In this document: in pieces, positions 53,056 through 64,000 of the stretch
Layout: each line of letters starts with the position of its first letter
How positions within the stretch are numbered: the stretch's first letter is position 1
Assembly (NCBI RefSeq): GCF_964019385.1
Contig: NC_088646.1
Coordinates: 12,889,591-12,953,590, forward strand
Direction: 5' to 3'
Length of the DNA stretch: 64,000 nt
Source of the DNA: Sycon ciliatum
Lineage: Eukaryota; Porifera; Calcarea; Leucosolenida; Sycettidae
The notes under the pieces: model-generated
Told to the model about the DNA's origin: nothing
Databases searched by the model: none
Seen by the model: only the letters and a program-made list of their open reading frames with translations
Position numbers and translations under genes: made by a program

Positions 53056-56000
53056 TTCTCACCGCTAGCACTTACACACTATTCACTCGCCGTTGCGTGT
53101 ACGCACGGAGGGTAATGAAGCGAAATGCCCTAACTGGCCTAAGCACTCTCTGTCTGGTCTGAATGGGGCAAATGGGCAACTTACTCTTTTGAGCAGTGAT
53201 GGGCCAAGGTTGACTCAAGTCAAGTGTATTATTCAACATGCGGCCGCTTAGCCGATTACCTACTGGAGTAGTGGTAAGAGTGAACTCAAAGGTGAGGAAG
53301 AAAAGGAAAAATGGTGAACACCAACAATTGCAGCTGGTAGCGATCTGACGGAACTGACCGTCGTCGCGCTCCTTTTACGCGTCTCGACATCACACAGAGC
53401 TGGTGGCGACACCACTACTGTCCAGTACCACCAGCAACACAAGATCGTACTACAAAACAGCTCAGCGCTAACAACACGGTGACAGTTCGTACGGAAATCG
53501 TCCAACTCTCTCTTTCTTCGGAACTGAGAAGCGCGAAATAGACGTTCCGCTCCGGTGCACGTCTGCTGGGTACGCCACGCGTTGACAGTACACGTTCCTC
53601 GCGCTGACAAGTCCCCAGCCGCATGCTTGCATGCATACTATTTTGTACCGAATTGGGATACGGACACTGTCAGTAGCGCCGTGTCCACAGGACATGCAAC
53701 CTTGCTGGTCGTGTCAACACGTCTGGCAGCACACACTCGACCTGCGCTGCATGCGCAAGTGCGCCTAGCCAATCGTGTCCATGCAGTACATCAGGCTCAG
53801 GTGCATGCAGCAGGCACTCGATAGCGCAGCCACTACTAAAAATTAAAAATTAATGGTCCTGCAGTCGACCAGTCAGTACCAGTATACTGCACATACAGTG
53901 ATCATGGTGATACACGCAACACACGTGGCTCAAACGAGTCAAAGGAACATCGGTTGGAAACGTGGCCCCAGCTACGTCATCTGAGTAGAGGAGCGAGAAG
54001 CTAAAACCGGAAAATCTCCCCGTCCTGTGGAGGCAACACGGAAGGGATTGGGGCTGGAGAATATCTGTGGGCTGCCTGCCAGGGCCAGAGGTTGACCATG
54101 CCACTTGCGCCTCAATGAGATGCTCTCGGAGGTACTCGTTTGCATGTGCCGTCTTTTGGAGTGCGGACATTGTAACACTTCTGTTCCGGTACTTGGATGT
54201 TATGCTTGGATGAGTACGCTGGGCAATTACCACCACTCGAGAACAATGGAGGTATTGAGTGGCCAGCGTCACTCATCGGGAGCCATTTTCAAAGCTAAAC
54301 CTGGCCTCTATGGGTTTCAACGGTGTTTGTGTTTGCTCGTTGAAGGAAGTCAAAGGATCTTATGATTCTTATCGATTAGGCAAAGCGTTGAGTATCAGAC
54401 GCTGCAGCCTGCACATCCTCTCATTCATTGCTTTCTAACTCTAAGTACCCACCTTAGATTTAGGCAAAACACGGCGACACGTTTGATGCGGAATCAACAA
54501 TTTACAAAATGTACACTACAGTTGACACTGCACTGGGTAGATCTACAGTACAATACATGTGTCTTGATAAAGTACCACCCCATGCCATGGTACATGGTGC
54601 AACACTGCATGATGCCTAGCGCCTCAACCAGTTAAAATTATATTATTTATTGTTTGTGTTCTACGTAACTCGTTCTCTAGCTTGTGTCACCAGCCGCGTA
54701 CGTACATGTACATGTATACGCGTACCTCACTTTTTGTTTCCAAAACGAGTCTGTGGTCGTCAGTCAACACGAATAATTACCTTTGTGGGCACAGTACGGC
54801 TGTCCAATGTGACACTAAATTCCCTCTCATACCGTCTCATACTCAAAGTGACATAACCACACACTGTGCAACTGTTGTGAACTAATAGTAATACTGACTT
54901 GTGGCTATGCTGTATGCACTCTAATCATGCCGCAGTAATGCCATGGCGAAAAGAGCTGTTTTCGGGGAAGTTCCAGCTCACTGATCAGTAATAATACTAA
55001 TATGACTATGGCACTTTCAGTCATCACGTGGTCAGGGGACGCGACGAAGTGCTATTGAGTTGCGTAATAGTAACTAATACTAATACGGTGAAGTGTCAAC
55101 AGACTCAACACAAACCCTAGGCCCTAGTGAGCAACGCGGTGCGCGGTGCGACGCCTGGTGTTTGATTGCCATGGTCACGCTGGTAATTCTTTTTTAGCAA
55201 GCTCAAGTGGCGAAGCGACCCAGGGATAACGAGTTTTAGTTCGAATTTCACCTTGGCAATACCATGACTGATTCCGAGTGTGGACTGTGGAAACAAGACG
55301 TATTGGCGTCATCGCCATTGAAATTACGTAACAACAGTGCACACAATGTCATGTCCTCCGAAGTACAAACCGTTTACAGTGCAATTATAAAGATGATATT
55401 GTGCATTGTGCTGTATTTGTAGCCAGTTAAAAAGTCTACATGACAATACATGTATAATTATTATAAGTAGTAAGTACATACATATAGTACATGTACATGT
55501 ATGTAAAAACGTACAGTCTGGAACCTCTGTACAGTCATGTATACAAAATGTAAATCCAACTCACATGGTGTCATCATTGTACTTCCTCACTACATGTACA
55601 ATGCACATGCACAGTGACTACATGTACATGACCAGTACAAGACCAGTACAATCATTCATGGTAGGTCAACTTTACTTGCAAGTAAGTTACATGTACATGT
55701 ACACGACTGTGCATGACAGTACCTCAAAGTTTAATAGTTACTATTAAATACTAGTATTCCTCTAAAGTGTCGTTATCCACACAGTGCTCCGCAACACCTG
55801 CGGCAAAGGGCAGAGCCTCCTTCGGAGTCCTTACACCGAAGGCAGAATGAGGTTTTGTTTACAACTCGAGTTTCACGCTTATGCGATGATCAGGCAAAAT
55901 AGCGAAGTTTATTATGTACTGTTATGATTCAACGTACATGTACATGTACATGTACCGGTAGTAGTACTGTTGCCTCTGTTGGACTCGCGCGGACTCCTCT

Positions 56001-57900
56001 GTCTCATGGTATACATTGTACATCATTACGTGTATTTCCATATGACCCAGAATTGGAAATTCTGAGGGAATGTGTATGTCGATCTTCCTGCATTCATTTT
56101 GTGCTTTCAATAAAACACGTACAGTACCAGTAATCGTTTCAGTCAGCGGCCATAGTCCACAGGCATAGGTGTACTCAAATTATAATAATTATGTGTTTGT
56201 CTCAACCACGAAGACAAACAAAGCACTCAGACGAGGTGGTAAACATAGCAAATGTAAACAGCGATCATTCCATGTGTTTGATGGCGTGATGGAAGTGAGT
56301 GAGTAGTGAGCACCCATTGATGCATTGTGTGTCTATATGAAACGATCCCTGCAATAATGTGTAGCATGACTTTCTATCACCAAACATACTCACTCAGTAT
56401 TGTATTTTTCCGACTGTACATTTGTGCCATAATCAATGAAAGGCACAGTGCCAGAACTCCGGAGGTTTCATCCATCAACATGACAACAATCCCGACTCCA
56501 AGTCTTATCACTATCAGCCTCTACCAAAATAATGCACAGATTGCTCAATCTGCACAGATAATGTTTATGTATTGGCTTGTGGTTCCTGTCATGTACATGT
56601 ACATGCATCTTCAATCAGTGACGGTATCTTCAATCATGTACATGATTGTACATGTAGATAACCGGATTGGCCGATAATGTGTTGTGTAGGATCTGCAAAA
56701 TGTACTCTATCCAAAGTACATGTACTACATGTAATGTACGTGTACGTGTAGTTCTTAGCTTCAGCCTTTTTTCCGTTCAAGATCGACGCACACCACGACC
56801 TGGTAGGTGGAGTCATGCTGTGTCTTGCAGTTTGGGATGAGTGGAGACCTGGTACCAATGTGCCAATTGTTATGCTTGCTTGGTTGTGAATGATCAAGAT
56901 CACTATGGCCAGTATGGGCATATGCACATGTAGGCATCTGATACTTGAGTGATAGTCTGGGCCGTCTGGCCGAACACACGTGATCCTTTATCTTCCGATT
57001 TCAGCAAGCGATGTATTAGATGGATAGAATAAGACGACTCATGAGATAGAGCCTGACGGCGCAGACAAGTAAAACAGTTACTAGTAGATAGTTCGGATGA
57101 AAGGAAGGCAGTGATACTCCTGGAGCCCCACCGTCGTCCCGTCACGCTTGGTCGCTCCGCGTGCGTTTGAGCCTGCAAGGTGGTCTGCAGCCTGCAGCTA
57201 GGCCAGCGTTTGTATTGTTGATGTTGGCTTTCAGATAAGGGGAGCTGGTGGCACCATGTACACTGACTGTACCAGTACTGAGTTGCTGAGCTGGGCATGG
57301 GCCTCCCGGCTGCCGCGGTCTGCCAGCGGGATGAGTACAGGTGTGGTCATTTTGTCAGTGCCATCATGAATGATGCGTGGCAAATCTGAAATCTGTCCTA
57401 ACTAAAAGCCAATTAAATATCAAAATTGTGCACTCAGAGACTCTTTGGTATACATCATGTACATGTACATGTGCATGTTGCAGTGCAAACTGCACTATGG
57501 AAAACCAATACTAGCCATGTACATGTCATGTACATTGTGCATGTCAATTTAGCTCACTGATGACCATGGTTCTGAATCTTCTGATGTTCTGCATGTAATC
57601 TACATGTACATGTACACACATGACATTGTACATTGCATGCAGCCGACTTTCCAAAGTTCCGTTACTCCTTGAACATCTGGTAATATGGAGAGAATCAGTA
57701 TCGGATGAAAGCATCATGAAACCCAGACAGAGAGTCTTCAGTCGAAGACATACACTGAGAGACGCCAAGATGAGACGGTCTGCGAACGGAAAGAGCCATA
57801 CCAGTAATAGTATTACATTATGGCGGTGATATGACCGCACTACTTTCCTGCCAACGTGCAAACTGTTACATGACTGTACATTGTACATTGTACTTGAAAA
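53056..57900. other. Gene-poor region with many TACATG palindromes
   Basis: No coding exon recognised on either strand. Short runs of TACATGTACATG recur, for example near 55490, 55690, 55935, 56590, 57460 and 57600. Open frames are short, often built on these runs, and lack splice-site support. Confidence 0.55.
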
Positions 57901-57928
57901 GGGGACATCCCAACTATTGTAGGATATA

Positions 57929-58045
57929 CAGTATGCTGTATCGATACAGCATACTGCTAGTGCTGTTCACTGTATCGATGCAGCATACTGTACTGTACTG
58001 TTCACTGTATCGATGCAGCATACTGCTAGTACTGTTCACTGTATC
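57929..58045. repeat. Palindromic tandem array around GTATCGATACAGC
   Basis: Starts with a perfect 28-bp palindrome (57929-57956, centre TATCGATA), followed by about two more units of TGTTCACTGTATCGATGCAG with GCATACTG. Confidence 0.85.
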
Positions 58046-58881
58046 CATGGTAGACTCTACATTGTGGTACATCACTACATGTACAGTGTACGTGTACATG
58101 TACATGATTGTACATTTAATTTTGTACATGCAGCGATGACTGGTGTTGTTGTAGAAAACAACGACATGTTATACTTGAATTGGCACCGCCCTTATTATAC
58201 ATTTTGGTACGTCCAAAGTCCAGTCGGACGCGACTCACGCGAGTAGATTTGTAGTATCCACGCTACAAAGTCATTGTAGTTCTAGTAATAGTATTGCATT
58301 GTACACTGATGCAGTGTGAGCAACTCACATTGCACTGAACTCTTGGCTGTGTACAGTGTGTGGTGTGGATCTATCTACCCTTGATACAGTCATGGCATTT
58401 ACATGACTGTATAAAATACAGTACATGTACATGTATAAACATTGGGAAACGGTCCTGTCAAGAGTCCGGCATGTCCATGTACTGTACATGTATGTCAGTG
58501 TCCGCTGTCTGGTGATCGCTACTAGTACTGCTCACACAGGCTACAGTACAGGCTTCATCAGCACATGACTACACGTACAAAATGACAGTGGTACACAAAC
58601 AGGTTTAGTGGAAGTCAGCTGCAGCTTGTCTGGTCTCGTGATTTCCTGGGAAGTCTGAGACACATTTAGAACTTACTTTGACAAGACTCCAGACATTTCC
58701 TGTCAGTTGCGTCCGCATCCTCAGCCAGACAGATCTGCCATGTATTGTCTTCAGTACAGTATTATGTACGTACAGGTTCCTGCACGAGTATGAGGGCAGT
58801 ACCGCGGAATCCAGCCCGCGCCGCGATAGCGGCAAGGGCTGGATGAACAGCGGTACTGACCGAGTATGAGTGACTGGAACG

Positions 58882-59085
58882 TGTTTCCCGTATGCACCCA
58901 AGCCAAGGTCGCAAGGAGATCACTCAGTGACACTCACAATCTTTGAGTTTACAAGAACCATTCTGTGACTCGAGTCCTGTATGTACAGGTTTCCCGTATG
59001 CACCCAAGCCAAGGAGATCACTCACAATCTTTGACGTTTGAGTTTACATGAACCATTCTGTGACTTGACTCGAGTCCTGTATGGC
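58882..59085. repeat. 107-bp direct tandem duplication
   Basis: GTTTCCCGTATGCACCCAAG starts both copies (58882 and 58989); both end near CGAGTCCTGTATG. Small indels separate them. Confidence 0.85.
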
Positions 59086-59220
59086 TGTATGAGGCTGTGT
59101 CAGTGTGAGCTGAGTGAGAGTGACTTCGACAACCGGACACGGACTACAGACTCAGTACACGACTTTTGCATGTACTTTCAGACCACAGAAGCTTGTCATT
59201 GAAATGGTAGACTCATGAGT

Positions 59221-59345
59221 GGATTCTGTCCACTGCCCGTCGTCAAGTGACGACGGGCAGTGGATTCTGTCCACTGCCCGTCGTCAAGTGACGACGGGCA
59301 GTGGATTCCGTCCACTGCCCGTCGTCACTTGACGACGGGCAGTGG
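59221..59345. repeat. Three tandem 41-bp units, each a long palindrome
   Basis: Each unit contains CCACTGCCCGTCGTCA and its complement around a 2-4 base centre. The centre reads TCAAGTGA in units 1 and 2 and TCACTTGA in unit 3, so the third hairpin is flipped relative to the others. Confidence 0.93.
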
Positions 59346-59788
59346 AACTAGTTCCATCACCATTCATCAGGCAGGATCGCGCTTTCCAGCCCGCGTAATT
59401 TGATCTGTCATTGGTCGACTCCAAGGCGACAGTCATGTGACATACGGGAAGTTATTGTACATAATACGTGTACCGGGTATGCTCAGTAGAAGCTCATACC
59501 GGTATACATGACCCATGTGCATAGTCATTGTACATGATTGTAGTTGTGTGTGCAAGGGGGGGGCAGCGAAATCCTTATCCTGTATCAACAATGTTTTCTT
59601 GAACAGAACATTGTGTGACTTTTTGTGCCAGATACACGTACCGGTACATGTACGATTCAATGGTTATGTGCATGCACCACTACTACAGTACTAGCTGCTA
59701 GTAGCACTAGGCATTACACTAAAACCTACAATGTCATGCACATGATTGTACTGTACATGGTATTCGATAAACCTTGTTTTAGTTCACA

Positions 59789-60104
59789 CATGTTGTTGGT
59801 TGACAGCATGAAACAAAGTGGAGGACACCGTGTTCGGAAACAATGACCTTTCTACAACCATCCACGGTTGGTAGAGCCCCGGTCTGTTGAGACCATCTGA
59901 ACCGTATAGGTCTTTAATAGAAGTCTATAAAAAAATCTCAGAGTCCCCTAGTAGAATAAAGAGGGTCAGAAACGGGTCAAGACCCATACGGTTCAGATGG
60001 TCTCAACAGACCTGGGCTCTACCAACCGTGGATGGTTGTAGAAAGGTCACTGTTTTCGAACACGGTGTCCTCCACTTTGTTTCATGCTGTCAACCAACAA
60101 CATG
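59789..60104. mobile_element. Foldback with about 120-bp arms
   Basis: Left arm 59789-59908 and right arm 59985-60104 are almost perfectly complementary, from CATGTTGTTGGTTGACAGC inward to CATCTGAACCGTAT. The loop is about 75 bp. High arm identity suggests a recent origin. No target duplication or coding capacity seen. Confidence 0.85.
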
Positions 60105-63100
60105 TACATGTACTGAGTGTCTTCAGTACTTCAGTCGACACTAGACCTCGAAGTGCAATCACTGCTGGTGCCTGCACCAATACTGGCAATAGGCAATACT
60201 GCACTGATAACAGTGATGCACACACGTCCTACAATGCTACATGACATTGTACACATACATACATGTTCTTGACGTTGTACATCATGTACAATGTACATGT
60301 ACCAATACTACCAACAAAGTCACCAATATACTCTTGATACTACACTACAGTGACTACACGCATGCCGTAGATATTGTACATGTACATGACTGTACATGTA
60401 TTTGTAATTTTCGTGTTGATCATCTCGATTCATCTGCCATACTACATGTAACAGCAATACCTCAGTCGTCTCTTGTGAAGTCACGGGACATTTAAATTTT
60501 ACTTGAAATACAATGATTATGTAGTTCGCTCAGCGGTCTACATGCAATGGCCAGCCCCAACATACATGTACATACTGGCGTAGATTGTACTGAAATAGAT
60601 AGATTCTAAAACATCGTGGCAAGAACCTATCGTGTGGACATTTCGTGTCATTCTTATCTATCTTGAGAAGTAGCGCTAGCTAAGTCACAGAGTCGCACCT
60701 CACTGGTGGTGCCGACTCAGCCACAATAGTGTGCAGTCATGTACATGACTTGGTCCATCATGTAGATATAGCAGATGTAACTTGTATTCAGTCAGTGTGA
60801 TGAAGCACAGAAACGCACACGGGCACAGTCAGCTTCAAAGCTCTCCGTAAGCAACACCAATCATTATCAAGACCCTTCCACGAAGAACTTCGGACTCGAA
60901 GTGCTTGAAAAGAAAAGTATATGTAAGTACATGTACATGTACTTCTAAACGGACGCACTGAGTTAAAGCACGGCCTCGGACTTCGGATCGCGGAGTGAAC
61001 ACTACACTTTTAAAGGTACTTGACAAGTACAAAGTGTCGACTGTCGTGGAGGTTATCATGGTTATGGCCCAGTCGTCATGTAGTTCTACTTCTAGGTTAT
61101 GGCCCAGTCGTCATGTAGTTCTAGGCTGTGCCCGACTCTTGGGGCTACTAATAACTATTTATAAAATATGGCACGTCGTTTGACGACCTACGCCAGCTAG
61201 CGCTAGGATATGCCCCATGGCCATGTGGCCAAGCGGCTAGGAATACATGTACCAGTAGTAGTACCGGTACATGTATGTGGAGGAAATGGTGTAACACAGG
61301 CACTGGTGGTACTATGCTGCAGAGCAGCAAAGTCTATTCTTGAAAAGAACATACATGTACATGTACATGCACAATGCACATGTATTACCGGTACTCCATC
61401 TGCGGACAAAACTGTTTCTTCCTTTGTGGACTCATCATGTGTTGCCATAAACCTGAGTCTGAAGTATAGTGCATCATAAGATTCATAATACCATAACTGC
61501 ACAGAGTGACATTTAGTGTCGAAACTCAAGGCGGCGTGACTCAAGCCAGTACATGATTGTACTACTACTAGGCAGTACAGGACACAGTGTAACCTAAACG
61601 ACAATGTTATTGCCTAGACTAGAGTGCTCAACACCACAAGGTTGCATGGGAGCAATACCACAAAGGCATACAATGTGCATGTACATGTAAGACTAAGAGA
61701 ACAGAGATAACAGGCTACTTCAGTAGATCATGCACATTATCGTCATAGCAAGGCTATCCTCATGCAACTTTAACTGAAAATCTGTACATCATCTGGCTAC
61801 AAACTTATATCCAGCCTAGCGGGCAAGTAGTAAAAAGATCACGGTTCGCATGAGACTCGGCTAGAGACTCAGACCGAGTTTTCCGCATCCGTAGGAACGC
61901 CACCACCCTTCAAGGATCAAGGTGCATACATGTATGCAGCTCCTAAACTAAAGCGGTGGGAGGTGAGTAGATCAGACCCACCAAAGTGGTCAGAGACCGA
62001 AAATCCCATTCGCTGCATCCATTTAAAAAGGTAATAGTTAGAGAGCTTTCTCGCTACTACAGACAGGCAGTTAGGTATTGTAGTATGTGTCTCCGGGGTT
62101 GCAGGAAGCTGTTCGAACGTCCCGTGGTTCTGGAGGCTGGTGCTTCGTCTGCTGCACTAGCGCATAGCTGTGTCGGAGGCTCAGGTTCCGGTCTAGATTT
62201 ATGGATTTCATTGATACGTTTTTTTAGAAGCTTACATGTACATACATGTATGTATGCTGTTGCCTCTTGTGTGCTCCGTGTGCGGCTGGTTGGGTTCTTT
62301 TCTTTAACTTTGGGTTCTTTTCATTTGCTTTGAGTTCTTTTCATGATATTTTAAAAGACGTGTGAATATAATGTACGTGGACGCACCGCTCAGGGTCGGA
62401 TTTCAACAACAAAAAAGTTAGGAAGATATGGCGCAGATGGTGTCAATTTACATGAGAGGTAAAGAAGAAAAGAACTAATAATTATATAATTATTAGATGT
62501 CATGCAACACATCCTACTACTGTACAGTCAGCAAGAGTACCGAGTGTACCTTGCATTGGACGTGACGTTACCAGGTTACGGGTCGGATTAAATAATGCAT
62601 GTACATGTACATTGTAGTACAGTATACTGGTACGCGCCAGAGTCCATAACTATGATAACACCACAGACTCTGTCATCCCGGGTTATGCTACGGGTAGCTT
62701 CGGATAGGCCCGGCCAGGAGTTGGCAGGAATCTACAATTTCACAAAACTGTGGGTGTCCGTCGGATTGAATTCATCATCCTCAGACAAGAAGTTAGTTCT
62801 ATCCTCCCAGTGTCCCGAGCGGGCCAACAAATCTCCATCAACTACTTTCAAACATACATGTACATGTAGTTGACGCTATCCAAGTTCCAGAGCAGAATTT
62901 GAGAAGAGTTGAAGCTAACTGTGCGACTCGTGCATTGTAGACTGTACAGGTGTTTGCAGATGTCCCAGATCATTGAACAGAGAGTCGCACACCCCATCAA
63001 ATCTGAAGAGAATGATACACCAAATCACCGCGTCCAAACTGCAAAATGCAATTACCGGTGACGCACCAGCAAACATGCATTGGTGCGCAGAACCGCCAAT

Positions 63101-63667
63101 CTGCTAGTGCTACCCAGGGGTTGCTCTACCGGACACCACCATTATAGATGCTGGCAGATGCTATGTGTCAACTAACTTCCAAACCCAAAAGTGCAGAGCT
63201 AGACTGAGAAATCATTCCCCCCCCCCCCCCTAAACACACACCACGCATGCACACACACGCACACACACACACACACACGCACACATACACCTGGTCCTGG
63301 TCCTGGTAATCACTGCCATTACGGTCACGTGTCCCCTTGCGGGGCCGACAATATGGAACGACGAGCGACGGCAGTCCGCTGAGAGAGAGAGGTCAGGGAC
63401 TCAGGAACCATGTTCGAGAGAGCCAACTCCGGCAGCTATGGATCTGGCTTATCATCGGAAACGATTCCTCCCACGGCTGCCGTTTGAACTGGTCCATCAC
63501 TCTCCACAACAGAGCGAACATTCCATGAGCCAATGCTCAGAGTCGTTCCAAGTCGTCGTCTTCGTGCGGTAGTTAGCTCCACTTGCGGGCTTGCAAGGCC
63601 TCGCGAAGGACTCCGAGGTGGGGGGCGACGAGGAGAGTGTCGGCATCGTAACTATCCGACCAAGTCT
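60105..63667. other. Gene-poor region, continued
   Basis: No recognised gene. Contains TACATGTACATG runs (near 60290, 60380, 61260, 61350), a short direct duplication of GTTATGGCCCAGTCGTCATG at about 61055-61130, and a C-run at 63217-63230 followed by AC-rich sequence. Confidence 0.5.
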
Positions 63668-63687
63668 CCTGTCAATTTGACACATAC

Positions 63688-63699
<12 letters not shown>

Positions 63700-63775
<76 letters not shown>

Positions 63776-63788
63776 ACGCACACACACA
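63700..63788. repeat. (CA)n at the 3' end of a SINE
   Basis: CA repeats ending where the reverse-oriented SINE starts (CCATTAATTTTGACC). Confidence 0.93.
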
Positions 63789-64000
63789 CCATTAATTTTG
63801 ACCATTTGACGCCCATCACCAGAGGCGATGATAGCGATGCTACAGCAAAAGCCATAGCAACTGGTGCTGGGATTGCACCATTCAACAGCTTGCAAGGCTG
63901 AAGAATTGACCGCCACTATTCATCCTGGTCTACACCACACAGCTATGAAGTGGCTTTTTCTGGCCAGTGAATCCCTAGTTTTTGGTCTTTTTCATTTTTT
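63789..64000 (-). mobile_element. tRNA-derived SINE copy, cut by the window edge
   Basis: Reverse-oriented copy matching 25742-26147 from its 3' end (hairpin region GCCCATCACCAGAGGCGATG) to the T-run (complement of the internal A-run). The tRNA head would lie beyond the window. Confidence 0.88.

Noticed and set aside
58605-58901. 98-codon minus-strand frame
   Set aside because: It crosses a tandem duplication, has no recognised homology and no splice context.
61210-61290. tRNA-like stretch TGGCCAAGCGGCTAGGAA
   Set aside because: It resembles an A box, but no B box or cloverleaf follows.
61986-62333. 115-codon plus-strand frame in the gene-poor end
   Set aside because: No recognised family or splice context, and it runs into TACATG repeats.

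Overview
The window is nuclear DNA from an animal, very probably an invertebrate. It holds three spliced protein genes with consensus GT-AG introns, one of them a 12-helix membrane adenylyl cyclase. The rest is a dense population of eukaryotic transposable elements and very long, clean microsatellites. No bacterial gene order, tRNA or rRNA gene is visible. I cannot name the species; a sponge or other early-branching animal is only a guess.

Layout. (1) 1-33550, plus strand: the C-terminal part of VWA8, a large AAA+ ATPase with a von Willebrand A domain. Thirty exons join with perfectly consistent phases into 1,295 codons before the stop; the N-terminal part lies upstream of the window. Its introns carry most of the elements: TA-flanked inverted-repeat elements (MITEs), a chain of site-specific LINEs sitting inside (GAA)n tracts, a tRNA-derived SINE, a hAT-like element and an incomplete LTR retrotransposon. 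(2) 33551-38194: intergenic, with a large foldback, the 3' end of a LINE, a SINE interrupted by a MITE, and a near-perfect 71-bp palindrome. (3) about 38226-48818, plus strand: an adenylyl cyclase gene, 1,473 aa in three coding exons behind a probable 5'UTR exon. Its 5-kb intron carries nested DNA transposons, including a decayed FLYWCH-MULE transposase. (4) 51396-52978, minus strand: a two-exon transcription factor with four C2H2 fingers, KLF/SP-like with an extra EGR/WT1-like finger, behind a TATA/initiator promoter. (5) 53060-64000: gene-poor, full of palindromes, foldbacks and scattered TACATG motifs, ending in another SINE copy.

The three genes are not an operon and have no obvious shared pathway: VWA8 is a mitochondrial ATPase in studied animals, the cyclase makes cAMP at the plasma membrane, and the zinc-finger protein is nuclear. 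The most unusual structures are a 34-bp minisatellite that repeats the 5' splice site of VWA8 exon 8 seventeen times, a retrotransposon chain in which each copy sits inside (GAA)n, and a SINE and LINE that share a hairpin 3' end and are bounded by (AC)n.
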